Assembly: GCF_024323335.1 (NCBI RefSeq)
Contig: NC_066585.1
Location: 338,645,346 to 338,709,345, forward strand
Source: Lathyrus oleraceus
Lineage: Eukaryota > Streptophyta > Magnoliopsida > Fabales > Fabaceae
DNA length: 64,000 bases
Direction: 5' to 3'
Shown piece by piece: positions 1-11,368 of this stretch (positions are counted from its first letter, which is position 1; each line of letters opens with the position of its first letter). Position numbers and translations under genes: made by a program. A model generated the notes under the pieces. The model was given only the letters and a program-made list of their open reading frames with translations, had not been told where the DNA came from and made no database searches.

Positions 1-209
1 AAAATATTCAAATTTATATGTAGTTGAATTTTTATAACATATTTAAATATTTAAAAAAGTGAACTTTTAATAATATTTATAAAATAAAATGTTTGACCAA
101 AGTTAATCCTAAATTATAATTAACTTTAGAATTACCATTATGAAATAATTATGACTAAGGAAGAGAAAAATTATAAAAGAGAATATATTATTTTTATAAA
201 ATTATTACT
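1..209. other. AT-rich left flank of the MULE
   Basis: No coding signal is visible. Bases about 60-209 resemble 16440-16600 beyond the MULE (both contain the stretch gtttgaccaaagttaat and both end in attattactaaatatttt). The MULE therefore landed in one copy of a locally duplicated AT-rich module. Confidence 0.7.
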
Positions 210-218
210 AAATATTTT
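210..218. repeat. 9-bp target site duplication, left copy
   Basis: AAATATTTT directly precedes the left TIR, and the same nine bases follow the right TIR at 15686-15694. Nine bases is the usual length for Mutator-like elements. Confidence 0.9.
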
Positions 219-478
219 GGTTTTTTTATAAAAATAACCCATTTTTTCAAGGAAATTCCCAAAATACCCCCGGTTTCAAAAAAAATTCTCAAACTACCCC
301 ACTTTTAGAAGGAGTCGCCAATTGAATTGGAGACTCCTCTTAAAACTTGAATGGAGGCGTCAATTAGATTGGCTAGGGCAGGTGCCCTAGCCAATCCAAT
401 TGGCGCCCCTGTGTAGGTTTTAAGAGGAGTCGCCGATTCAATTGGAGACTCCTCCCAAAATGCAATTTTTGTGTTATA
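219..478 (+). repeat. MULE left terminal inverted repeat
   Basis: It pairs with 15427-15685 in inverse orientation with only scattered mismatches, starting GGTTTTTTTATAAAAATAAC (the right end reads GATTTTTTTACAAAAATAAC) and running inward to gtgttata. The inner part, about 295-460, is itself a compound palindrome. Confidence 0.92.
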
Positions 479-554
479 TGGTATAAGTGATAGATAAATT
501 TGATATAAGACCACTTGATATTAATAAAATATGCCGTTTACACAAAGAAACCTA

Positions 555-2802
555 ATGGTGATGACCGGGATCACCTAACCGACTTTCGGTCCCACATCCT
601 CTAGCTACCCTAACCCGTGGCCCTAACCCACGTTGACGATTCGGTACCGGTGTTTGATCATCTGAGGGGCCATGAGCGTCACTACCAACTACAGGAGAAG
701 GTTTGTTGAGGTATTCAGACAATTCGGCATAGTCTTCAGTATGCATCGATGGTGTACCACCGTAGTTGAGCTCATGACCCATGCCAGAGAAGTTGGGATG
801 TGGTTGACTCATTGATGGGCGACCGGGACGGTTGAAGGGAGACATGGGTGTGAACGACGCGTCGAGGAAAGGTTGGAAAGGTTGTTGGGGTGTTTGGTAG
901 AGATAGGGTTGTTGGGGTGTTTGGTAGAGATATGGTTGTTGGATGTTTTGGTTTTGTGATGTTTGGGCTTCTTGGCTACGGTAGGAGGAAGGGCGGTTGG
1001 TGTTGAATGATCGTTGGATGTTCTGGCTTAGGCGACTTTGGTAGGGTGATGTGGTGGGTGCGAAGCGATGTTGAGTCTCAGGTTGATGGTCAATTTGTTG
1101 TTGGTGGTATGGGGTATGCTCTTGGTATTGGGGTTGGGTGTATGAAATGTTTTGGTTGTATGTTTGTGTGTTGGTTGAACGGAATGTTTGACGGACATGG
1201 GGTTCTGTGTATCCGGTCTGAAACTGTTGTTGGGGGTTTAATATTGAGGTGTCAGGTGTGTAAGTCATCTGGCGTGGGTCGTACAAGTACATATCCTCGG
1301 CGATGAACTGAAAACGAACCAATATGTACCAAGCCATATAAGTATGACTTGGTTTTTCTTCAGTTGGCATGACTGCATCAGTTAACACTATGGTCATGAC
1401 GGTGCTTCCATTTACGACACTCCGATCTTGCGAAGCTTTGCCATGGATTGAAGTTCCATTGGTCGTTAACTTTGCGCATATGCCATTCTCCTAGGCTAGC
1501 TGGGGGATCTGGGATATTTTGGAGCATGCTGAACTGCAGCTTCACACGGTCACTGTTGTGCATCTCCACAGTTGTGAACCGTATTATCGGTGTGCATGCA
1601 ATCCATACGGCCGCATCTTCAGCGTTGACCTCATGGTCATGATCCAAATTAAGGTATGGACGTCAAATGAACTGAAATGTGAAAGAAGATAGGATTATAG
1701 TCAATGTAGAAGAAGTTAACAAAACATAACGAAATAATTTAGTTATTTTCCTTACGTCTGTCGGTCGAAGGTGATCCAACAAGTTGCGATACTGAGTAAT
1801 ACAGTGTCTTGGACATCTGTTGTAACTCATACCACGTGCAGACCATCTACACCAAAAAGTCAAAAAATATTAGTTAGAGGTAATAATCTTTTAAAAAAGT
1901 AAGTAAAGATATAACAATTTAAACAACTTACTTTTGTGCATACGGAAATGTGAAATGGTTGTTATTGACGGGTGCTAGAGACGGTAGTCTTGACCAACCC
2001 CATGCTTGTAGCAAAACAGCACATCCAGAAAATATAGATGTGTCTTTATGTGAGTTTTTGCACAAGGAGCTATAGAGATAGGCTAGACAAGCAGATCCCC
2101 AACTGTAACTTCCTATTCTATCTACATGTCTAAGTAGAGGTAAGTAAATAATATGCATGCTAGAACCACTACCTTCGGGAAATAAAAACGAGCCAATTAA
2201 CAGCATAATGTAACACCTAGTTTTTATTATTCGAGCATCTTCGGTAGAATGCTCACCTAAGTATAAACTATTATAGTACGACTTAAGGCGTGAGAGTAGT
2301 ATACCTTGACCTCTTGCATTATCATCTAACAAATCAGTCTGTAAGAGCTCCATGCAAATTGAATTTGCATAGTTGGTTTTACCATTAACAACCTTATCTT
2401 CAATGGGTAGTCCCAAAAGCATGTGGACGTCTTCTAACGTCACAGTACACTCATCGGTTGGGAACCAAAATGTGTGTGTCTCTGGTCTCCATCTTTCGCA
2501 TAAAGCTAGAATGAATTTGTTATCTATGGACCAAGACAAAATCTTGCTAATATGACCAAAACCGGCGAGTTCAACATAAGGTTGAATCATCGGGTCCATA
2601 TGGACATATTCGTGGACCCGAGTTCGGAACCTTGATACATCCTATAAAAGAAAGAATAAAAAACTTGACTAAGTTGGCACGTTAAAATAAAAGGGGGTTG
2701 GTGAAGATTAAAGATAAAAAGTTAACAAAAGAAAAAACTTACATATGTTGCGATGTTTGCAACCGTTCCTCTATGTGCTTCTCCCATTGTGAGGATAGAC
2801 AT
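555..2802 (-). pseudogene. Plant mobile domain (MAIN-like) gene of the MULE, broken
   Basis: Four exons can be read on the minus strand: 2802-2743, 2641-1932, 1846-1756 and 1671 down to about 555. Each boundary has GT/AG and a matching phase. Exon 1 starts MSILTMGEAHRGT. Exon 2 holds the plant mobile domain core (YVELAGFGHI, FWFPTDECTVTLEDVHMLLG, WSRLPSLAP), exon 3 gives RWSARGMSYNRCPRHC-like residues, and exon 4 ends in a Gln/Pro-rich tail with repeated YLYQTPQQP. Two lesions are visible: a TGA at 1663-1665, where relatives usually carry Trp in the WRPYL motif, and an apparent extra base near 1389 that shifts the frame between KHRHDH and VLTDAV. Plant mobile domains occur in host genes (MAIN, MAIL1) and in transposons. 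Position inside TIRs and divergence from the transposase mark this as the transposon form. Its role in transposition is not known. Confidence 0.85.
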
Positions 2803-3422
2803 TTTATCGGGGGTTGGTGTAGATGAAACTACAAGAAGTTGTTGCAGATGAAATTGTAGAAGAAGTATTATAGAAGAAGTAGTGAGAGTGATAGTGTGGA
2901 AGAAATGTTGATGGAGTGGATGTATTTATAGGCAAATGGATGGGAGCATGAAAAGTTGTGCATGCATGGTGTCTCCACTTGAATTGGCGACCATGTACAA
3001 CCTTTAACGGTCGCCATTCAAATTGGCGCCTCCATAGGGACATGCATGCAAGACCTAGGTCTGATTGCTTGATTTCGAGGTCTGAATGCATGGTGTCTCC
3101 ACTTGAATTGGCGCTCATGTGCAAGGAATGAGTGGGGGCGCCAATTCATTTAGAGTGTGTGTTTGCATGTCTGGCACGTGGTTGTCTTGTCTCTTGTATG
3201 CTGAACATGTCACTTCTTAGTAGCTTGCATGGTTGACACATTATATCGGAGTAGCTTGCATGTGCGACACGTCATTTCGGAGTAGCTTGCATGTGCGACA
3301 CGTCACTTCGAACTAGCTAGTATGTGAGACACTTCACTCCTTTATTTAAGTGTCTTACTATCAACATCCAAGACACTTCACTCACATTCATCTGCAGTAA
3401 GAAAATAGTTTTCATCTGCACA
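2803..3422. promoter_or_regulatory. Divergent promoter region between the two MULE genes
   Basis: These 620 bases separate the two start codons. They contain four copies of a motif also found in the TIRs (TTGAATTGGCG or GGCGCCAATT, near 2980, 3025, 3107 and 3137), a larger duplication (ggtgtctccacttgaattgg at about 2970 and 3091), and a four-unit 31-bp tandem repeat upstream of the transposase. A possible TATA-like stretch, TTTATTTAAG, lies near 3342 before the transposase start. Promoter function is inferred from position. Confidence 0.6.
3219..3342 (+). repeat. Four tandem 31-bp repeats upstream of the transposase
   Basis: The units begin agtagcttgcatg at 3219, 3250 and 3281, and a diverged fourth starts near 3312. 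The central units contain GCGACACGTCA, which has an ACGT core of the kind bound by plant bZIP factors. The array ends about 80 bases before the transposase ATG. Confidence 0.75.
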
Positions 3423-5852
3423 ATGTCATCTTCATCATTATACAGTGTCAACGTTCACTACAACGGTGAATCATATGAGTCTGAGCTATATGGTTTTTGT
3501 TTTCGAAACACCAATACCATTAGACTCACGATCAAGAGAAATGCAACCTTCTTGCATTTGAAAAAAAGAATACAATCCTGTATAGGACCGGGTATTGTGT
3601 CAAAGATCACATATCAAAATCCAATATATTTTTTAGAATAGTCAATGCAAGTATTTCCCCCTTAAGGTACGAGACGATGAAGATGTAGAATACATGTTTG
3701 TTAGTCATGAACATTCAGGCTGCAACTGTATCGAGTTGTACATTACTCTTCAACCATGTATACCATCTCAACAGTCTCAACTAACCGGTCAGGATGAAGC
3801 TGGTGAAGATGATCCACAATGGTCAGATGAACTCAACCCATAAGCAGAAGTAGAAGTGGACGTCGTTGATGAAGAAGAAGAGGAAACCGAGACACAGGTT
3901 GATCACATACTAAACAACGACGATGAAGATGATGATCAACCACCACTAATACCTCCTAGTCATGTCTACAATCCGCCTCAACATATGACAAATATGGATC
4001 TTCATGATGATGAAACATCCAACAGTGTTTTCTATAATCCGTATCCGAGATCAGAATGCGAATTGAAGGTGAGAGACATGTTTCGTACCAAAGAAGAATG
4101 TGTTTTGGCTATCAAAAAATTCCACATGAACAACTCTGTTGACTTTATAGTGAAACACACTTATTCTAGAAGGTATGTTATCGAATGTCGTAACATGCTT
4201 TGTAAGTTTCGTTTGGCTGCGTCTTACAAGAAGAAAAACGACTCTTGGGAGATCGCTTCAATAGACCCACCTCACAGTTGCATTGCAACTAACGTTGAAC
4301 AATATCACCGTAAACTAAGCGCATCGTTGATATGTCAAGACATTCTGTCGTTGGTTAATAAAGACCTATCAGTGAAGGTGAGTATAATTATATCCCATAT
4401 CAGAACAACATATAATTATACTCCATCTTACAAGAAAGCCTGGATTGCGAGGACAAAGGTTGTTGAACAAGTTTTCGGCAACTGGGAGGATTCATACAAG
4501 GAATTGCCACGGTTTTTATGGGCACTAAAAACATATGTCCCAAGAACTATGGCAATTATGGAGACATTGCCAACGATGATGCTAGACGGAACCTGTGCTA
4601 CAGGTAATATAATATTTCACCATCTTTTTTGGGCATTTGACCCGTGCATAAAAGGTTTCGCATTCTGCAAACCTATTATTCAAATTGATGGCACTTGGTT
4701 ATACGGAAAATACAAGGGTACTTTGCTCATGGCGGTTGCATAAGACGACAACAACAATGTCTTTCCCATTGCCTTTGCTCTTGTTGAAGGTGAAACGGCT
4801 GGTGGATGGGGTTTCTTTCTTCGACACCTCAGAACGCATGTGGCTCCACAATCCAATCTCTGTTTGATTTCTGATAGACATGCTGCCATTGAGAGTGCCT
4901 ATAACAACCATGACAACGGATGGCATGATCCTCCTTCTACCCATGTCTACTGTATCAGACACATTGCACAAAACTTCATGCGTGCTATAAAAGATAAGAA
5001 TCTTCGCAAGAAGGTGGTGAATGTTGGGTATGCTCTAACTCAACCGTCATTTCAATATTATCGTGATGAAATTAGACTGTCTAATGAAGACGCAGGGAGA
5101 TGGCTAAATAACATACTAATAGAGCAGTGGACAAGGCATTTGACAGAGGTTGTCGATGGGGCCACATGACAACAAACATTGTGGAATGCATGAACAGGGT
5201 ATTCAAAGGAATTCGAAACCTGTCGATAACCGTCTTGGTAAGATCAACCTATTATAGGTTGGCTTCTATATTCGCAACCAGAGGTGAAAGATGGAGTGCG
5301 GTGTTAATGTCCGGGCAAGTATTCAGTGAGTGTTGCATGAAGGTCATGAAAGAGGAGAGCATCAAAGCTAGCACACACGCTGTAACAGTCTTTGACCGTC
5401 ATAGGCAAAATTTCAATGTCCAGGAAACAATGGACCACAACGAGGGGAGACCAAATTTAGCCTACGCTGTTAGACTAAACAGAAGTTGGTGCGATTGTGG
5501 AAAATTCCAGGCCTTCCGCATACCTTGCTCCCATGTCATAGCAACATGCACTTATACTCGTCAAGACGCTTACAACCATTTATCTGATGTGTACAAGGCC
5601 AACACCATCATGAATGTATATACTCAAAGCTTCTCAGTACTACCAATGGAGGATTACTGGCCTCCATATGAAGGTGATATTGTTTGGCACAATGACGAGA
5701 TGCATAGAAAGAAGAAAGGAAGGCCAAACAACACACGTATCAGAACAGAGATGGATTCCACAGATAAAATGATAAGATTATGTAGTATCTGTCATCAACC
5801 AGGACACAACAAGAACAACTGTCCCAATCGAGGAGCATCATCTAGGTCTTAA
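3423..5852 (+). pseudogene. MuDR-type MULE transposase, broken
   Basis: The reading frame starts at ATG 3423 (MSSSSLYSVNVHYNGE, the usual N-terminal segment of legume MULE transposases) and ends at TAA 5850-5852. In order it holds the N-terminal segment, an acidic linker, a MuDR zinc-binding-like region (ECELKVRDMF through CKFRLAA), a DDE-type catalytic region (IQIDGTW with one Asp, CLISDRH with the next, NIVECMN with the probable Glu), a SWIM zinc finger (WCDCGKF then CSH) and a C-terminal CCHC knuckle (CSICHQPGHNKNNC). Lesions: TAG 3639-3641, a frameshift in the C run at 3657-3661, TAA 3841-3843, TAA 4741-4743 just after DGTW (probably from a Gln codon), and a one-base loss near 5131-5136. 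The catalytic residues survive in sequence, but no continuous protein can be made. Confidence 0.92.
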
Positions 5853-6728
5853 GCATTTTCTAACATTGTATTTGAAGGAGAATTGCTATCCAAGGCGCAG
5901 CGGAATTTAAAAATTTCTTCATTTGGTGATCCTTACGAATGGGCATGATCAGTGATAGAACCGTTACCTCTTGTGGCGATTCAAACCTTTGGTGCAGATC
6001 TCTTGTAACGATCAAAACCTTGGATACAAATCCACTGAGCGATCACGAACGTTGAACGATGACAACGTCTCTACTCAGTCCACACGAACGGATTCCTTCA
6101 ATCTCAATGCTAGCTGGTACGAATGAAGGCTTTGAGTGAGAGAGAGAGAGAGAGGGAAACGAAATTCCAAGTCTTTACTTGAGTTTCAGTCTGAGTGGAG
6201 TGACAATGCTTATACCCAAGGGGTTCTATTTATATAACCACTTGTGTGGGCTTCAAGCTAAAAAACCCACTTAAGTGTATTTTGGCCCATATCTCATAAT
6301 ATGCCAAAATCGCTTAAGTATTTGGTAGCTTACCATATTTCGTATTCCACTTAAGTGCACCGTACTTTACGATGTTCCTTAGTTACTCTATCTCTCATCA
6401 ATCCGTCCTTTGTGTGTGACCCAGTAGGTTTTCGCGACGTTGACAATTATATTAAATCACGCATTTAACATAATAAATAGTGAGCGGTATCTAGCAACAC
6501 ATCACTGCTACCCAAGACACGAAAATGTCATGTGATCTGACAAAACCTCCTGTGATAATAATTATGTGTATAATTACCCCTTTGCCCTTATGTCTATATT
6601 GAACACAAGGTATAGACCGTGTCATCCTTGTCCAGTTCAATATTGGGCCCATAGATATTTATCCTGTTACGTAGGATGGGCAAATTCCATCTAGGTCAGT
6701 CATGTCCCTCAGCATGCTTCGTGGAGTA

Positions 6729-8586
6729 TGTAACACCCTTCTAAAATACCCCAAATATTTCAATTAAAATAGCAACATATCAATCAGAGTAATTATGCCC
6801 CGAAGGGTGTCACACAATCATTTCACAACCATCATCAGAATATCCTGTCATGCTCATTTATTTAATCCAAATTATAAAGTATCTGCATAATACGCAGCGG
6901 ATAAAATCAATTCAATTATTCACATCATGTAACATATTACATGCAAAATGGTTCACAACCAATCAATAAAATATTCAAACATCCCTTCCCGATGTTACAT
7001 CTATCAGAGCATGACCCACTAGGAGACTACACTAGACTCCAAGCACTAGCTCCTATTCAACTCACTGCTCGTTACCTGAAAAATAGGTGTAAGGGTGAGT
7101 TCCTTAATCAATATAATAAGCATTATACAACATTATGTAATGCTAAGTAACTAACGCATCAAATCACTCTAACCAGACTACACACTCAATAACGGCAGTA
7201 TCAATTCAAACATCATATTCAATACCAATACAACTCATATTCATGCTCAATATCAACACAAACACACGTATAATATTGGAATACATCCATTCATATTATA
7301 CGCCATACACATATTATGCAATGAGACTCCATGCATGCGGTACCGACTATTTGTGAACATATAGTTCACCTCACCGTCCAAATCCAGGCACGGCTACCAA
7401 GTCCAACTAGTCCCACTCATTTGAGACCTAGTGACTCACTCACTAATTCCTCACCACGGGAATTAGCTACCACCTCTCAAGGGCTATGCTATGCACGCTA
7501 ATTCACCTAGCATGCAAACATCGACAACAATCCATAATGACTAACTCACTAATTCCTCACAATGGGAATTAGCTACCACCATAAAGGCCACAATATGCAT
7601 GCTAATCACCTAGCCATGCTACATCATCAACAACAATTCAAGAATAGACATATGCTCACACTCTAAGCCATAAAACAGTCTATTCACAAGTGCACACATA
7701 ACTGATACATTCACAGCATCATGCATACCATCACACATCATCAGTATATTATCACATAAGCATATCATATCATGCCACATAATCAAAAACAGTATTAGCA
7801 CACTCTACTAATGCCTATACTACTCAAGACCCAACAAAACAACAACAACATTACCACGATATCACATCTGAGAGTTTAAAACGCGAAATCTGCCCTTCAA
7901 ACTGATATGGCGAACGCCATTAGGCTAATGGCGAACGCCATTAGCGTTACACGCTCTCATTCTGGAAAAACTGTCTGTCAAACTGATATGGCGAACGCCA
8001 TTAGGCTAATGGCGAACGCCATTAGCGTTAAACGCTCTTATTCTGAAAAAAAAAAACCAAACGGCGAACGCCGAAGGCATAATGGCGAACGTCATTTGGC
8101 TGTTATGTGCATAGATGTTAAATTTCTACGAATTCCTTTCAATTATCATCTAATTTCATTCATCCACTGGCTCACAATTTCATCATACAACAATCCAATC
8201 AGAGATAAAACAATGGTTATCACTACCCAGTACATATTATCATATAATACCCTTTAACCGATGATAAACCCCCCTTACCTGAGTTAATCCGGCAAATCTC
8301 AAGCTTCAAGCTCTTCTCTTCTCCAACCTTCTTCCTCTTGCTCTGCCTTTGCCCTTTTCCTCTTTCACGATCGCTTCTCTGTTTTTCACGTAAAAACCTT
8401 TTTACTCCAAAATGGGACTTTTTCCTTAATTCCAACTTATATATATTTTCCAATAAATAATTATCCCAATAATTATTATTCCAAAATAATAGTAATAATA
8501 ATCCCAAATTCCAATTATTCAATTAAATTAATAAAAAAATATTAATTTAAATTAAATAATTATCTTATTTTAATTGGGGTGTTACA
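6729..8586 (-). repeat. 3' LTR of the Tekay-like element
   Basis: 1858 bp, with TGTAAC and GTTACA ends. It differs from the partner LTR by one T/C at 7105 (partner 13006) and by the poly-A/C junction near 8046-8058. It contains a 106-bp direct duplication (cactaattcctcac at 7441 and 7547) and a cluster of GGCGAACGCC palindromes at 7910-8095. Confidence 0.95.
7905..8095. repeat. GGCGAACGCC palindrome cluster inside the LTR
   Basis: Two tandem units of roughly 75 bp each hold two copies of TGGCGAACGCCATTAG, followed by one GGCGAACGCCG and one GGCGAACGTC. The decamer core is an imperfect palindrome. The same cluster recurs in the other LTR at about 13806-13995. Confidence 0.85.
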
Positions 8587-8600
8587 ACTCTCCCCCACTA
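8587..8600 (-). other. Polypurine tract of the Tekay-like element
   Basis: The minus strand reads AGTGGGGGAGAGT immediately before the 3' LTR, the expected plus-strand primer site for reverse transcription. Confidence 0.85.
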
Positions 8601-8628
8601 AAAGAGTTTTCGTCCTCGAAAACATACC

Positions 8629-10269
8629 TCAAGCGAACAACTCCGGATAAGACTCCTTCATCTGACTCTCAAGTTCCCAGGTCACATTGCCACCTGCTGG
8701 TCCTCCCCAAGCTACCTTCACCAATGCAATCTCTTTACCCCGCAACTGCTTCAACTCTCGATCCTCGATCCTCATAGGTGATGCTTCAACAGTCAGGTCA
8801 TCTCTCACCTGTACATCATCTATTTGGACTACATGCGACGGATCATGAATGTATCTCCTCAACTGAGACACATGAAAAACATCATGCAAATTCGCAAGCG
8901 ACGGCGGTAAAGCGATACGATAGGTTACCTCTCCTATCCTTTCTAAAATCTGATAGGGACCAATAAATCGAGGTGTCAACTTCTTTGACTTCAAAGCTCG
9001 ACCAACACCAGTTATCGGAGTAACACGAAGAAACACATGATCTCCCTCTTGGAACTCAAGTGCCTTCCTCCTCTTATCATGATAACTCTTCAGTCGACTC
9101 TGAGCAATTCTCATCTTCTCCTGAATCATCTTAATCTTGTCCGTAGTTTGTTGAACAATCTCCGGTCCAACCACAGCACTCTCACCGGACTCATACCAAC
9201 ATAAAGGTGTCCGACATCTCCTACCATACAAAGCTTCAAACGGTGCCATACCAATACTCGAATGAAAACTATTGTTGTAGGTAAACTCAATCAACGGTAA
9301 ATAACAATCCCACGCACCTCCCTTTTCCAAAACACAAGCTCTCAAAAGATCCTCTAGCGACTGAATCGTCCTCTCAGTCTGACCATCAGTCTGCGGATGA
9401 TATGCAGAACTCAATCTCAGCTTAGTTCCCAAAGCCTTCTGCAAACCTTCCCAAAACTTCGATGTAAATCTAGGATCTCTGTCCGAAACAATACTCGACG
9501 GAATACCATGCAAACTTACAATCTTCTCAATATACAACTCGGCTAATCTCTCTAACGGATAATCCATTCTGATCGGAATGAAATGAGCCGATTTTGTCAA
9601 TCTATCAACAATCACCCAAATAGCCTCAAAATTCTTATTTGTCCTCGGCAAACCAGAAACAAAATCCATACTGATACTATCCCACTTCCACTCTGGAATA
9701 GCCAACGGTTGCATTAGCCCAGACGGCTTCTGATGCTCAATCTTTGACTTCTGACAAGTCAAACCAGAATAAACAAAACTCGCGATTTCTCTTTTCATTC
9801 TCGGCCACCAAAATAACCTTTTCAAATCATGATACATCTTCGTAGCTCCAGGATGAATACTCAGGCCACTACGATGTCCTTCCTCAAGAATACTCTTCTT
9901 AAATTCGATAACATCCGGAATACACACCCGATTACTAAATTTCAAAACACCATTCTCATCAATTCTGAATTCACCACCTTGACCTTGATTCACTAGAGTC
10001 AACTTATCAACCAAAAGCACATCGGATTTCTGACCCTTTCTAATCTCATCCAGAATACCACTCGTTAACTTCAACATTCCCAATTTAACACTATTGTGAG
10101 TACTCTCACACACCAAACTCAAGTCTCTAAACTGCTCAATTAAATCCAATTCCTTAACCATTAACATAGACATATTCAATGATTTCCGACTCAACGCATC
10201 AGCCACTACGTTTTCTTTACCCGGATGGTAGTTCAAACCAAAGTCATAATCCTCCAGAACTCCAACCAT
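8629..10269 (-). CDS. RNase H end, integrase and chromodomain of Tekay-like pol
   Basis: A 546-codon open frame. Residues 1-30 finish RNase H ([16 protein letters not shown]). The integrase zinc domain has H132, H139 and C172, but the first Cys of the C-x2-C pair is replaced by Gly at 169. The catalytic core is complete by motif: D202, D263 (SDRDPRF) and E299 (TDGQTER), a D,D35E spacing. Then come the GPY-type region ([12 protein letters not shown]) and a C-terminal chromodomain ([17 protein letters not shown]), which in chromoviruses is thought to guide insertion into heterochromatin. The frame opens inside a polyprotein, so the first Met is not a real start. The lost zinc ligand and missing upstream parts suggest it is not functional here. 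Confidence 0.92.
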   Translation of the reverse strand: MVGVLEDYDFGLNYHPGKENVVADALSRKSLNMSMLMVKELDLIEQFRDLSLVCESTHNSVKLGMLKLTSGILDEIRKGQKSDVLLVDKLTLVNQGQGGEFRIDENGVLKFSNRVCIPDVIEFKKSILEEGHRSGLSIHPGATKMYHDLKRLFWWPRMKREIASFVYSGLTCQKSKIEHQKPSGLMQPLAIPEWKWDSISMDFVSGLPRTNKNFEAIWVIVDRLTKSAHFIPIRMDYPLERLAELYIEKIVSLHGIPSSIVSDRDPRFTSKFWEGLQKALGTKLRLSSAYHPQTDGQTERTIQSLEDLLRACVLEKGGAWDCYLPLIEFTYNNSFHSSIGMAPFEALYGRRCRTPLCWYESGESAVVGPEIVQQTTDKIKMIQEKMRIAQSRLKSYHDKRRKALEFQEGDHVFLRVTPITGVGRALKSKKLTPRFIGPYQILERIGEVTYRIALPPSLANLHDVFHVSQLRRYIHDPSHVVQIDDVQVRDDLTVEASPMRIEDRELKQLRGKEIALVKVAWGGPAGGNVTWELESQMKESYPELFA

Positions 10270-10579
10270 CTCCTCTGTCTCATATTCAGCTCTTTCTGAT
10301 CAAACAAATACTTTAAACTTTTATGGTCACTGAAAACCTCGAATCTTGACCCGTACAAGTAATGCCTCCACAACTTCAGAACAAAACCACAGCTGCCAAC
10401 TCTAAATCGTGCGTCGGATAGTTCCTCTCATGAACCCTCAGTTGTCTCGAAGCATAAGCTATAACCTGCTTATTCTGCATCAACACACCACCCAAACCCA
10501 ACAATGACGCATCACAGAAACCTCAATGGTTCCGACGGACTCGGTAATATCAGAATAGGAGCAGTAGTCAACCTTCTCT
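10270..10579 (-). pseudogene. RNase H segment of Tekay-like pol, frameshifted
   Basis: RNase H motifs can be read on the minus strand only by changing frame: CDASL-like residues near 10515, a segment resembling [20 protein letters not shown] near 10420-10480, and [21 protein letters not shown] near 10270-10330. At least two small indels lie between about 10385 and 10535. It links the RT remnant to the integrase frame. Confidence 0.8.
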
Positions 10580-10819
10580 TTAACTCTTGGAAACCTTCTT
10601 CACATTTGAGTCCCAAACAAACGCTTGCCCCTTTCTAGTCAACATTGTCAACGGTAACGCCAACTTAGAAAATCCCTCAATGAACTTCCTATAATAACCA
10701 GCCAAACCAAGGAAACTTCGAATCTCAGCAACAGACTTCGGAGCTCCCCACTGAGATACCGCTTCTATCTTAGAAGGATCAACAACAACACCACCTCTTG
10801 AAATCACATGACCAGGAAA
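10580..10819 (-). pseudogene. RT C-terminal (thumb/connection) segment of Tekay-like pol
   Basis: The frame reads HVISRGGVVVDPSKIEAVSQ, then IRSFLGLAGYYRKFIEGFSK, the conserved end of a Ty3-gypsy RT, then runs out of frame at FVWDSN before RNase H. It joins directly to the start of RT at about 10812-10822. The central part, with the YVDD active site, is absent. Confidence 0.9.
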
Positions 10820-11368
10820 CTAACTTCTTCTAACCAACCACACCGGTGCACCCCACGGTGACACCCTCGGACGAATAAATTTCTTATCCAACAGATCTTC
10901 CAACTGACTCTTCAATTCAGTTAACTCAACAGCAGACATACGGTATGGAGCCATTGACGCCGGCCTAGTACCAGGTACCAAATCAAACGAGAACTCAACT
11001 TCACGCTCTGGCGGTAATTTGTTCACTTCTTCAGGAAACACCAATTTATCTTTAGCCTCCAAAGTCGCTAACAGCATAAACAACTCTGCCCCATCTGCTA
11101 CTTCCTCGTTCACCTGCCTAGCTGATAGAAACAAACTCTTTCCTTCCTCAATCTCAGGAAAGCTCACAGTCTTATCAAAACAGTTGATATAAACTCGGTT
11201 AGACACCAACCAGTTCATACCCAGGATAACATCAATTTGCACTAGTGGAAGACACACTAGGTCCAATCCAAAGTCTCTACCAAAAATACTCAAAGGACAA
11301 TTTAAACAAACTGAAGTAGTAGTCACTGAACCCTTTGCAGGAGTATCAATCACCATACTTCCATGCAT
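10820..11368 (-). pseudogene. Protease C-terminus and RT N-terminus of Tekay-like pol
   Basis: The first part (GSMVIDTPAKGSV, CLPLVQIDVILGMNWL) is the C-terminal half of a retroviral-type aspartic protease. After a linker it reads MAPYRMSAVELTELKSQLED and SPWGAPVWLV, the start of RT. It stops at TAG about 10820, at the RT deletion. It is shifted relative to gag near 11365, where gag/protease should be continuous (one base gained or two lost). Confidence 0.9.

Noticed and set aside
1007..1306. 99-codon plus-strand frame
   Set aside because: Lies antisense to the Gln/Pro-rich tail of the mobile-domain gene; composition is a by-product of that repeat.
7907..8257. Frame with repeated MANAIRLMANAIS
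   Set aside because: Translation of the GGCGAACGCC palindrome cluster in an LTR; it also appears shifted in the other LTR.
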